A DNA stretch of 64,000 nucleotides from Paracyclopina nana (Eukaryota > Arthropoda > Copepoda > Cyclopoida > Cyclopettidae): assembly GCA_019096065.1 (NCBI GenBank), contig JAGUCH010000003.1, positions 2,418,001-2,482,000 on the forward strand. Direction: 5' to 3'. The notes below the pieces were generated by a model. It had not been told where the DNA came from. It saw only the letters and a program-made list of their open reading frames with translations, and did no database searches. Of this stretch, positions 44,683-55,002 are shown one piece after another; within the stretch, counting starts at the first letter, position 1; every line of letters starts with the position of its first letter. Both the position numbers and the translations under genes were made by a program.

Positions 44683-45881
44683 TCAACCTCACTCACCTCA
44701 CAATCCTCACCCACCTCACAATCCTCACCCACCTCACAATACTGACCCACCTCACCATCCTAACCCACCTCACATTCCTCACCCACCTCACAATCCTCAC
44801 CCACCTCACTCACCTCATCAACCTCACTCACCTCATCAACCTCACTCACCTCACTCACCTCATCAGCCTCACTCACCTCATCAGCCTCACTCACCTCACT
44901 CGCCTCATCAGCCTCACTCACCTCACTCGCCTCATCAACCTCACTCACCTCACCCACCTCATCAACCTCACTCACCTCACTCACCTCACCCACCTCATCA
45001 ACCTCACTCACCTCATCAACCTCACCAACCTCACTCACCTCATCAACCTCACCAACCTCACTCACCTCACTCACCTCACCAACCTCACTCACCTCACCCA
45101 CCTCACCCACCTCACTCACCTCACCCACCTCACTCACCTCACTCACCTCATCAACCTCACCAACCTCACTCACCTCACTCACCTCACTCACCTCACTCAC
45201 CTCACTCACCTCACTCGCCTCATCAACCTCACTCACCTCACCCACCTCATCAACCTCACTTACCTCACCAACCTCACTCACCTCACTTGCCTCATCAACC
45301 TCACTCACCTCACTCGCCTCATCAATCTCACTCACCTCACCAACCTCACTCACCTCACCAACCTCACTCACCTCATCAACCTCACCAACCTCACTCACCT
45401 CACCCACCTCATCAACCTCACTCACCTCACTCGCCTCATCAACCTCACTCACCTCACCAACCTCACTCACCTCACTCACCTCACTCGCCTCATCAACCTC
45501 ACTCACCTCACCCACCTCATCAACCTCACTCACCTCACCAACCTCACTCACCTCACTCGCCTCATCAACCTCACTCACCTCACTCGCCTCATCAAACTCA
45601 CTCACCTCACCAACCTCACTCACCTCACCCACCTCATCAACCTCACTCACCTCACCCACCTCATCAACCTCACTCCCCTCATCAACCTCACCAACCTCAC
45701 TCACCTCACCCACCTCATCAACCTCACTCACCTCACTCGCCTCATCAACCTCACTCACCTCACCAACCTCACTCACCTCACTCGCCTCATCAACCTCACT
45801 CACCTCACCAACCTCACTCACCTCATCAACCTCACTCACCTCACCCACCTCATCAACCTCACTCACCTCACCAACCTCACT
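44683..45881. repeat. Left-arm minisatellite of the foldback-type element
   Basis: A run built of 6- and 9-base words such as CTCACC, CTCATCAAC and CTCGCC, almost free of G on the plus strand. Because the words are multiples of three, several frames stay open for 380-420 codons on both strands; these are not genes. Confidence 0.9.
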
Positions 45882-46845
45882 AGCTCTAAAAGTTGCCAAA
45901 AAACATGCAAGTTGCCAAAAAACATGCTAGTTTTCAGTTAGCATTTTGCACTAGGAGACTAGTGTTGTCAAGACTAGGTGAAAAAAAGACCAAACTTTGG
46001 CCTTTGTCAAAAATGCAATTTCGCTTTGGCTATTATTCACGTTACACGAATTCCGCTCCTAGCTCAAAAAAGTTTCCAAAAAATATACTAGTTTCAGTTA
46101 GTTTTGCCACTAGTCTGGTCAAAACTATGCGATAGAAAGGCTAAAGTTTGGCCTTTGTCAAAAAATGCAATTTTGCTCTAGCAATTATTCACGTTACGTG
46201 ATTTTCGCTCAGCACAGTAGACAAAAAAGCCGTTTTTGCTCTCACAAGAAATTCCGTCAAATTGTGGAATTCTCATTTGAAGACCAATTTTGAGCTGCTT
46301 ATTTGAATGACTTCTAGGCTATCAAAAGAGTCAAAATTAGGCCTGGATCAGCTGGTTATTTCACCGCAATTTTGAGCGCCGTAATTGCGATGCAATTGTC
46401 AACATAACAGCGATCAGCTGGTAATTGTAATCCAATTTTTCCTATGTGCAAAAATTACTTCTGTAGCGGGTTTAAAGTAAAACATATATAAAATAATTCA
46501 CAAATACAATCATAAGTCCTTAAACTATCAAAAACAGCCTCGGTTATGACAAATAAGGCCCAAAATTAGGCCAACTTAAATTGCAAAGGTTTGGTTGACT
46601 TTACTGTTAAAGTTCCGCCGCTGCTTTGCTCGCCGAAATTGCGCTGCAATTATCTGTAGTAGCTGATCCACTTAAATTGCAGCGCAATTACAAACAGCAG
46701 CTGAAATTATAACCGAAATTGCGCTGCAATCAGGACCAGCTGATCCAGGCCTTAATGTGCACTGACAGATAAAGAAGAAAATTTGCAATAGAAACCTATT
46801 TGTCTTGGGAAAATTGAATGTATTCAAGATATTATGACTAAAAAA

Positions 46846-49470
46846 GCCACTACTGACATTTTGATTTTGACTTTGCCTCACATTTTGGGTCCAAATGCCT
46901 CAAACTATCAGCCACTACTGACATTTTGACTCAAATTTGACTTAGTCCAGAATTTCGTATTTTCTTAGTAGTTTATTAGCAGCATTACGCGATGCGCAAG
47001 TTTTGGCTCTCGAATTGTCAAAAATGAGTCAAAGTTTGATTTTGCCTCACATTTAGGGTCCAAATGCCTCAACTAATCAGCCACTACTGACATTTTGAAT
47101 CAAATTTGACTTAGTCCAGAATTTTGTATTTTCTTAGTAGTTTATTAGCAGCATTACGCGATGCGCAAGTTTTGGCTCTCGAATTGTCAAAAATGAGTCA
47201 AAGTTTGATTTTGCCTCACATTTAGGGTCCAAATGCCTCAAACTATCAGCCACTACTGACATTTTGACTCAAATTTGACCTTATCCATAATTTCGTATTT
47301 TCTTACTAGTTTATTAGCAGCATTACGCGATGCGCAAGTTTTGGCTCTCGAATTGTCAAAAATGAGTCAAAGTTTGATTTTGCCTCACATTTAGGGTCCA
47401 AATGCCTCAACTAATCAGCCACTACTGACATTTTGAATCAAATTTGACTTAGTCCAGAATTTTGTATTTTCTTAGTAGTTTATTAGCAGCATTACGCGAT
47501 GCGCAAGTTTTGGCTCTCGAATTGTCAAAAATGAGTCAAAGTTTGATTTTGCCTCACATTTAGGGTCCAAATGCCTCAAATAATCAGCCACTACTGACAT
47601 TTTGACTCAAATTTGACTTAGTCCATAATTTTGTATTTTCTTAGTAGTTTATTAGCAGCATTACGCGATGCGCAAGTTTTGGCTCTCGAATTGTCAAAAA
47701 TGAGTCAAAGTTTGATTTTGCCTCACATTTAGGGTCCAAATGCCTCAAACTATCAGCCACTACTGACATTTTGACTCAAATTTGACCTTATCCATAATTT
47801 CGTATTTTCTTACTAGTTTATTAGCAGCATTACGCGATGCGCAAGTTTTGGCTCTCGAATTGTCAAAAATGAGTCAAAGTTTGACTTTGCCTCACATTTA
47901 GGGTCCAAATGCCTCAACTAATCAGCCACTACTGACATTTTGACTCAAATTTGACTTAGTCCAGAATTTCGTATTTTCTTAGTAGTTTATTAGCAGCATT
48001 ACGCGATGCGCAAGTTTTGGCTCTCGAATTGTCAAAAATGAGTCAAAGTTTGATTTTGCCTCACATTTAGGGTCCAAATGCCTCAAATAATCAGCCACTA
48101 CTGACATTTTGACTCAAATTTGACTTAGTCCAGAATTTCGTATTTTCTTAGTAGTTTATTAGCAGCATTACGCGATGCGCAAGTTTTGGCTCTCGAATTG
48201 TCAAAAATGAGTCAAAGTTTGATTTTGCCTCACATTTAGGGTCCAAATGCCTCAAACTATCAGCCACTACTGACATTTTGACTCAAATTTGACCTTATCC
48301 ATAATTTCGTATTTTCTTACTAGTTTATTAGCAGCATTACGCGATGCGCAAGTTTTGGCTCTCGAATTGTCAAAAATGAGTCAAAGTTTGATTTTGCCTC
48401 ACATTTAGGGTCCAAATGCCTCAAATAATCAGCCACTACTGACATTTTGACTCAAATTTGACTTAGTCCAGAATTTCGTATTTTCTTAGTAGTTTATTAG
48501 CAGCATTACGCGATGCGCAAGTTTTGGCTCTCGAATTGTCAAAAATGAATCAAAGTTTGATTTTGCCTCACATTTAGGGTCCAAATGCCTCAAATAATCA
48601 GCCACTACTGACATTTTGACTCAAATTTGACTTAGTCCAGAATTTCGTTTTTTCTTACTAGTTTATTAGCAGCAATACGTGATGCGCAAGTTTTGGCTCT
48701 CGAATTGTCAAAAATGAGTCAAAGTTTGATTTTGCCACACATTTAGGGTCCAAATGCCTCAAATAATCAGCCACTACTGACATTTTGACTCAAAATTGAC
48801 CTTATCCATAATTTCGTATTTTCTTACTAGTTTATTAGCAGCAATACGCAATGCGCAAGTTTTGGCTCTCGAATTGTCAAAAATGAATCAAAGTTTGATT
48901 TTGCCTCACATTTAGGGTCCAAATGCCTCAAATAATCAGCCACTACTGACATTTTGACTCAAATTTGACTTAGTCCAGAATTTCGTTTTTTCTTACTAGT
49001 TTATTAGCAGCAATACGTGATGCGCAAGTTTTGGCTCTCGAATTGTCAAAAATGAGTCAAAGTTTGATTTTGCCACACATTTAGGGTCCAAATGCCTCAA
49101 ATAATCAGCCACTACTGACATTTTGACTCAAAATTGACCTTATCCATAATTTCGTATTTTCTTACTAGTTTATTAGCAGCAATACGCAATGCGCAAGTTT
49201 TGGCTCTCGAATTGTCAAAAATGAGTCAAAGTTTGATTTTGCCACACATTTAGGGTCCAAATGCCTCAAATAATCAGCCACTACTGACATTTTGACTCAA
49301 AATTGACCTTATCCATAATTTTGTATTTTCTTAGTAGTTTATTAGCAGCAATACGCAATGTGCAAGTTTTGGCTCTCGCTTAGTCAAACATGAGTCAAAG
49401 TTTGACTTTGCCTCACATTTAGAGTCTAAATGCCTCAAATTATCAGCCACTACTGACATTTTGACACAAA
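46846..49470. repeat. 169-bp tandem satellite array, about 15 copies
   Basis: Landmark GGCTCTCGAATTGTC recurs every 169 bases (47005, 47174, 47343, 47512, 47681, 47850 and so on to about 49371). Copies are very similar in the left two thirds. Variants with GCAATACG in place of GCATTACG cluster at the right. Most units carry one ATGAGTCAAAG. It lies in the loop of the foldback-type element. Confidence 0.95.
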
Positions 49471-50211
49471 AACGCTCAGCAGCGGAGTTATTCAGCCTCC
49501 CATTTGACCCCATTTTCAGAACTTGAATTCGTCTTGGGTCTTGTGACATTCTCTATTACTTTTATTAGTACTCAAAGTCCCTCAGCGCATTTTCGTTTTC
49601 GAAGTTCTGTACTGCTGAGCGCTTAGCGCTATCTCTGCTTGTATTTCTCCGATTTTAAAACTGTTTACAGCTATGGAACTCAGCAGAAACTACTTTCATT
49701 TCATAGCAAACTTGATATCTCCACTTTTACTTGCGCTAGTTCTTAACGAAAAGCTCTATAGAGCTTTTATAATCAAACTGAACACTTTTTATTACTTAGT
49801 AAACAAGATAACTCAGCTCCTTGTCTCCGTAAAACTCTGCAGTGAGGCTGCTATTTAGCGGTAAACTTTGGCGTGATATCTGCGTGAGCGCGCGGGCCCA
49901 AGAGCGAGCTTGCATGAGGACATGAGAACTTGCGTAACGTGAATAGTTACTAGAGCAAAATTGCATTTTTTGCTTCACCTAGTTTTGACCAGACTAGTCT
50001 CCTAGTGCAGAAACTAACTGAAACTAGCATATTTTCTTGGCAATTTTTCTGAACTGGGAGCGAAACTCGCGTAACGTGAATAATTACTGAAGCAAAATTG
50101 CATTTTTTGACAAAGGCCAAAATTTAGCCTTTGCTTCACCTATTTTTGACCAGATTGATCTCCTAGTGCAAAAACCAACTGGAAATAGCATATTTTTTTG
50201 GCATATTTTTT

Positions 50212-51512
50212 TGAGTGAGGCGAGTGAGGTGAGTGAGGTTGGTGAGGTGGGTGAGGTGAGTGAGGTTGATGAGGCGAGTGAGGTGAGTGAGGTGAGTGAG
50301 GTGAGTGAGGTGAGTGAGGTGAGTGAGGTGAGTGAGGTTGGTGAGGTGAGTGAGGTTGATGAGGCGAGTGAGGTGAGTGAGGTGAGTGAGGTTGGTGAGG
50401 TGAGTGAGGTTGATGAGGCGAGTGAGGTGAGTGAGGTTGATGAGGTGGGTGAGGTGAGTGAGGTTGATGAGGTGAGTGAGGTGAGTGAGGTTGATGAGGC
50501 AAGTGAGGTGAGTGAGGTTGATGAGGTGGGTGAGGTGAGTGAGGTGAGTGAGGTTGGTGAGGTGAGTGAGGTTGATGAGGTGAGTGAGGTGAGTGAGGTT
50601 GATGAGGCGAGTGAGGTGAGTGAGGTTGATGAGGTGGGTGAGGTGAGTGAGGTGAGTGAGGTTGATGAGGCGAGTGAGGTTGATGAGGTGGGTGAGGTGA
50701 GTGAGGTTGGTGAGGTTGATGAGGTGAGTGAGGTTGATGAGGTGGGTGAGGTGAGTGAGGTTGATGAGGTGGGTGAGGTGAGTGAGGTTGATGAGGTGAG
50801 TGAGGTGAGTGAGGTTGATGAGGCGAGTGAGGTGAGTGAGGTTGATGAGGCGAGTGAGGTGAGTGAGGTTGGTGAGGTGAGTGAGATTGATGAGGCGAGT
50901 GAGGTGAGTGAGGTTGATGAGGCAAGTGAGGTGAGTGAGGTTGGTGAGGTAAGTGAGGTTGATGAGGTGGGTGAGGTGAGTGAGGTTGATGAGGCGAGTG
51001 AGGTGAGTGAGGTGAGTGAGGTGAGTGAGGTGAGTGAGGTGAGTGAGGTTGGTGAGGTTGATGAGGTGAGTGAGGTGAGTGAGGTTGGTGAGGTTGATGA
51101 GGTGAGTGAGGTTGATGAGGTGGGTGAGGTGAGTGAGGTTGATGAGGTGGGTGAGGTGAGTGAGGTTGATGAGGCGAGTGAGGTGAGTGAGGTGAGTGAG
51201 GTTGATGAGGCGAGTGAGGTGAGTGAGGTTGATGAGGCGAGTGAGGTGAGTGAGGTGAGTGAGTTTGATGAGGTGGGTGAGGTGAGTGAGGTTGATGAGG
51301 CGAGTGAGGTTGATGAGGCGAGTGAGGTTGATGAGGCAAGTGAGGTGAGTGAGGTTGATGAGGTGGGTGAGGTGGGTGAGGTGAGTGAGTTTGATGAGGC
51401 GAGTGAGGTGAGCGAGGTTGATGAGGCGAGTGAGGTGAGTGAGGTTGATGAGGTGAGTGAGTTAGGTGAGGATTGTGAGGTGGGTGAGGATTGTGAGGTG
51501 AGTGAGGTTGAT
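50212..51512. repeat. Right-arm minisatellite of the foldback-type element
   Basis: The inverted partner of the left-arm minisatellite (GGTGAG, GTTGATGAG, GGCGAG words; almost free of C on the plus strand). The long frames inside, up to about 500 codons, are products of the triplet-length repeat. Confidence 0.9.
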
Positions 51513-51720
51513 GTGCATTGTGTGATTTTGGGATTTCTGTGCGTTTCAATGGTTAATGAGGCTGGTGTGTGCATTGTGTGATTTCGGGATTTCTGTGCGC
51601 TGGTTATCTGGCCACTGCCAATTAGCGCAGCCTCTTAAAAGGAATTCTAAAAAAAATGGAAATCTGCAGCTGGTCAAACTCGTTTATAGCTACGTAGCAG
51701 ATAGTTCAGTCTTGGGCAAG

Positions 51721-53224
51721 ATGGCTGACCAAACAGTTCACTACAATGTTGAAAAATGGATTGAGGAGAATGAAAAGTTCTTCATACCCCCTGTGTGCAA
51801 TAAAATGATGCACAACACACAACTAAAAGTAAGAAACTTGACAGGTCAATTTTGTTATCATTAAAATTAATTTTAAATCACTGTCTCTTATAAGGTATTT
51901 TATGTGGGAGGCCCCAATCAAAGAAAAGATTATCACTTGGAGGAAGGTGAAGAATTGTTCTTCATGCGAAAGGGCAACATGTGCCTCAAAATCCTGGAGA
52001 ACGGCAAATTCAAGGATGTGCACATTAAGCAGGGTGAGGTTTTCCTGTTGCCAGGAAAGATCCCCCATTCTCCTCAAAGGGATGCAGACACCATTGGTCT
52101 GGTTATTGAGAGAGAAAGGCTCAAAACAGAGACAGACGGGCTAAGGTAAAATTCAATATACTTAAGTCTTAAAGAGTGAGAATCCCATAGCAGTGCAGAA
52201 GGACTCTAGAGGCTCTGACAGCTTTTCAAAAATCTTATGGACCATCTTGAGGGGCTACCCCTAGATACTCACTGTACCAAAGGGTTTTGCCCTCGGACCC
52301 TTGGGAGGGGAGATACACGCCCCCAAAGTTTAGAGAAATTCTTATGTAGTAAAACTTAGGACCCCCTGGTGGCCACATGAGGCAACTTTTATCCACCCAT
52401 TTTTTTGCATTGATATACCCCCTAAGGGTCTCTTGGGAAATGGCATAAAAGTTGTTGTCATGCATGCCCACTGTGCTCCAGGGGGCAATATACGTTATTT
52501 TTAGGGGGTAACTAGGGGTAGCCCTCAAGATGGTCCATAAGATTTTTGAAAAGCTGTCGGAGCCACTAGAGTCATTCTGCACTGCTATGGGATTCTCACT
52601 CTTAAGCACCTCATTGGAATATGGTCCTTTTCAGATATTATGTTGAGGGAACTACAGAATCTTTGTATGAAAAGTGGTTCTATTGCGAAGATCTAGGTAG
52701 CCAACTTGGCCCCATAATAAAAGGCTTCTTTGCCTCAGAGCAATACAGAACTGGTAAGATAGTTAATGTCTTTTGAGAATCTGACATGATATGAGCCCAC
52801 TTTTGCAATAGGAAAGCCCATACCAGAAGAATTACCCAAAGAAGTGCCTTGGGTGCCAGATAACAGAATTGTTGAAAGTCCCTTTGACCTCATGAGTTGG
52901 GTTGACTCACATGCGCATGAGCTAAAGCGGGAGGGAAGCTGCCCATTGTTTGATCCAAAGCTGTATCAATCTGATGTCTCCATTCATGGATATGGAGCTT
53001 GTGGTAGAGACTTGAGCCAGCTGGCAAGCAATGGAGATGCATTTATTTGGGTCTTGAGAGGTAATGCAACTTTTCAGGTCAACAGCAAGACTATGGTTGT
53101 TCATGCCGAAGATACAATTTTGGTTCCCATGGGATCAAACCTCAAGGTTGGAAATGTCAGTGAAAATGCTGCAATTTTATCAACTGTCATGGATCCAAAT
53201 AACAGGAGTAGAGTGGGATTTTGA
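51721..53224 (+). CDS. HAAO: 3-hydroxyanthranilate 3,4-dioxygenase
   Basis: Four exons: 51721-51828, 51895-52145, 52635-52753, 52812-53224 (296 residues; human 286). Cupin iron ligands are His50, Glu56 (DYHLEEGEE) and His94 (GKIPHSP), and the substrate-gripping R/E pair is in LVIERER. It opens the ring of 3-hydroxyanthranilate to give the quinolinate precursor in the cytosol. This is the long eukaryotic form with a second, degenerate cupin half. Intron 2 holds a 430-bp inverted-repeat MITE. Only about 93 bases separate the start codon from the end of the foldback-type insertion. AATAAA at about 53254. Confidence 0.97.
52173..52602. mobile_element. Palindromic MITE in HAAO intron 2 (430 bp, about 90-bp inverted ends)
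   Basis: The ends AGAGTGAGAATCCCATAGCA and its complement continue as inverted repeats for about 90 bases with few mismatches. TAA (or TTAA) flanks both sides. A TAA duplication would fit PIF/Harbinger and TTAA would fit piggyBac; the symmetry favours TAA. It is non-coding and leaves the intron's splice sites untouched. Confidence 0.88.
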
Positions 53225-53507
53225 AATTGTATCATGTTTTTTCAAAGTTTGGCAAATAAATGTACGTCAACAGCACAAATTACGCACTTTATTTAGTAAA
53301 GCGGGCGCTCAGATAGTTTCTTATGAAGTAAACTTATTCTGCTGCGAGCGCGCTTAATTGCTGTATGGTGTTGTGCATACATTTTTAAGGGTATGCTTAA
53401 CGCGGCTTTGCACGCCTTTCGAAATCGACTCGAGCTCAAATTCGATTCGCTCTTCCCAAGCAGAAATCAAAACACACCACTCCAAAATAATAAGGCAGAA
53501 AATAAGA

Positions 53508-54464
53508 ATGTCTGACGAAGAATTGAGCCCTGAGGAAGCCTTGATCAAGAGGCAAAGGAAAGAAAAGAAGGATTTACAGGTATTCTAAATATTAGTATTA
53601 TTATGATATTGCTGATATTTATGGTGTAACCAACAGGCAACTATACAAGCTTTGAAGAAAACTGCAAGTAAAGGCGACAAAAAGAAAAAGAAGGAAGTTA
53701 CTGAGGAGATTGCCAAATTAGAACATGAGCTCAATGAGAGGCATGACAAGGAGCTGGCCGAATTCCAAGCCCAAAATGCCGACCAAAAGCCAGAAGAAGC
53801 TGAGGTAAGCTTTCGCCTTATCAATTGAAAATACCATAGTGAAGTAAGTTTGGTTTGCAAGGTTGACAGTGTCACTGAGCAACTTTCAGATTCCGCTATA
53901 GCTACAAATACAGAGAAGAAGGTGTCTAAAGCACAAAAAAGGCGTGACAAGAAGGCCGAAAAGGAGCGTGAAAGGTTAGAAGACATTGACCGCCAAGAAG
54001 AGGAGAATAAAAGAGGTCTGAGGCATTTGGAGACTGAAAAAATCAAAGCCATCCTTGCAGACAAAGGGCTTGAAATTTTCGATGTCCCATCAGATGGAGA
54101 TTGTCTGTTTTCCGGCATTGCTCACCAACTAGGCAATGGCCAAAAAGTCACTGACCTCAGGAGATTGGTGTGTGAAACACTGCTTAGTCACAAGAATGAT
54201 TATTTGCCCTTCCTTTCCCTGTCTGATGAAGCCTATGAAAAGTATTGCGAGGCCATGGGATCCACGCCCAAATGGGGGGGTCAAGTGGAAATCACTGCGT
54301 TATCACGCGCCCTAAAAAAGCCCATTGAAGTGATCCAGTCTGAGGGTCCTCCTGTTCAAGTTGGCTTTGACGAGTACCGAAGTGCCAAGCCCATAGTACT
54401 AACGTATCATCGCCACTATTATGGACTAGGTGAGCACTACAACTCAGTCCGGAGCAAAGATTGA
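53508..54464 (+). CDS. OTUD6B: OTU-domain deubiquitinase, OTUD6B-like
   Basis: Three exons: 53508-53579, 53637-53804, 53862-54464 (280 residues; human OTUD6B 293). The N-terminal half is a charged Lys/Glu coiled coil. The OTU domain starts near residue 150 with SDGDCLFSG (catalytic Cys161, Asp158) and ends with the catalytic His in YHRHYYGLGEHYNSV. The family removes ubiquitin and is linked to proteasome assembly and translation initiation. AATAAA follows at about 54535. The next gene, CUB-like, is convergent. Confidence 0.95.
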
Positions 54465-55002
54465 AATGCATCCGTCATCCTGGTGTTCCATGCACGATTT
54501 TGGGCTTTATTCCTAATTTGGAGCCAATCGTGAAAATAAACTATGCGTAAGTTAATGTGTTAATTTAGCTAGATAATGACAAATTTTGAGTTTTTTGAGT
54601 GCATAAAAAGGTAAATTAGCCCTTTTGGAATCTCAGACAACTTCTTTATATACAAGATGATAAGCTTGAAAGCACTCACGCAGCAATAATTTCTGAGCTA
54701 TGATCACTTTTAAAGAGATGTAAGATCACTCAGGCAGAAATCGGATACATTTGTAAGCGTTTCCGAAGTTATTAGACTGCATCAGCTTTTCGGATGAGAC
54801 CTCTTACACGTGCTCATTAATTTCTGTTCGCTCCACCAAATTAGCTTTACAGCTAATTTTACTGTAACTTCGTAAACAAGGCAATTACAAGGAGTTTCTT
54901 TATGTGCTTTTTATTTGACAAATAGCTTGATTAATAACTGTTGTTGCGCTACATTATTTCCCGTTTTCTGTCACAGTCAGTTCGTTTGGTCGTCGACATA
55001 GA
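54465..55002. other. Spacer between OTUD6B and the CUB-like gene
   Basis: 538 bases between two convergent stop codons. Apart from the OTUD6B poly(A) signal I see no gene or repeat. Confidence 0.5.

Larger units (their letters stand above)
44575..51619. mobile_element. Foldback-type long inverted-repeat element (7.05 kb, non-autonomous)
   Basis: The ends are inverted copies starting GGCAGTGGCCAGATAACCAG, flanked by the 8-bp direct repeat AATTAGCG (44567-44574 and 51620-51627). Each arm runs inward through about 100 bases of unique sequence, a 1.2-1.3 kb minisatellite, and about two copies of a roughly 165-base repeat (about 45895-46210 and 49905-50205, inverted). The centre holds a 169-bp tandem array. 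Long arms filled with tandem repeats are the hallmark of Foldback elements (Mutator-like related). The duplication is 8 rather than the classical 9 bp, so the class is inferred. No transposase frame is present. Confidence 0.85.

Noticed and set aside
44645-45941. Open frames of 379-421 codons on both strands with His-Pro, Leu-Thr or Glu-Val repeats
   Set aside because: They arise because the minisatellite is made of words whose length is a multiple of three with few stop triplets. All are within the arm of a transposable element and no frame has a domain or splice context.
46846-49470. CRISPR-like array
   Set aside because: The repeat and the spacer are equally conserved, the period is 169 bp and the host is an animal. 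It is a tandem satellite.
50084-51581. Open frames of 469-496 codons in the right arm
   Set aside because: Same cause: the inverted copy of the minisatellite. The frames mirror those of the left arm.
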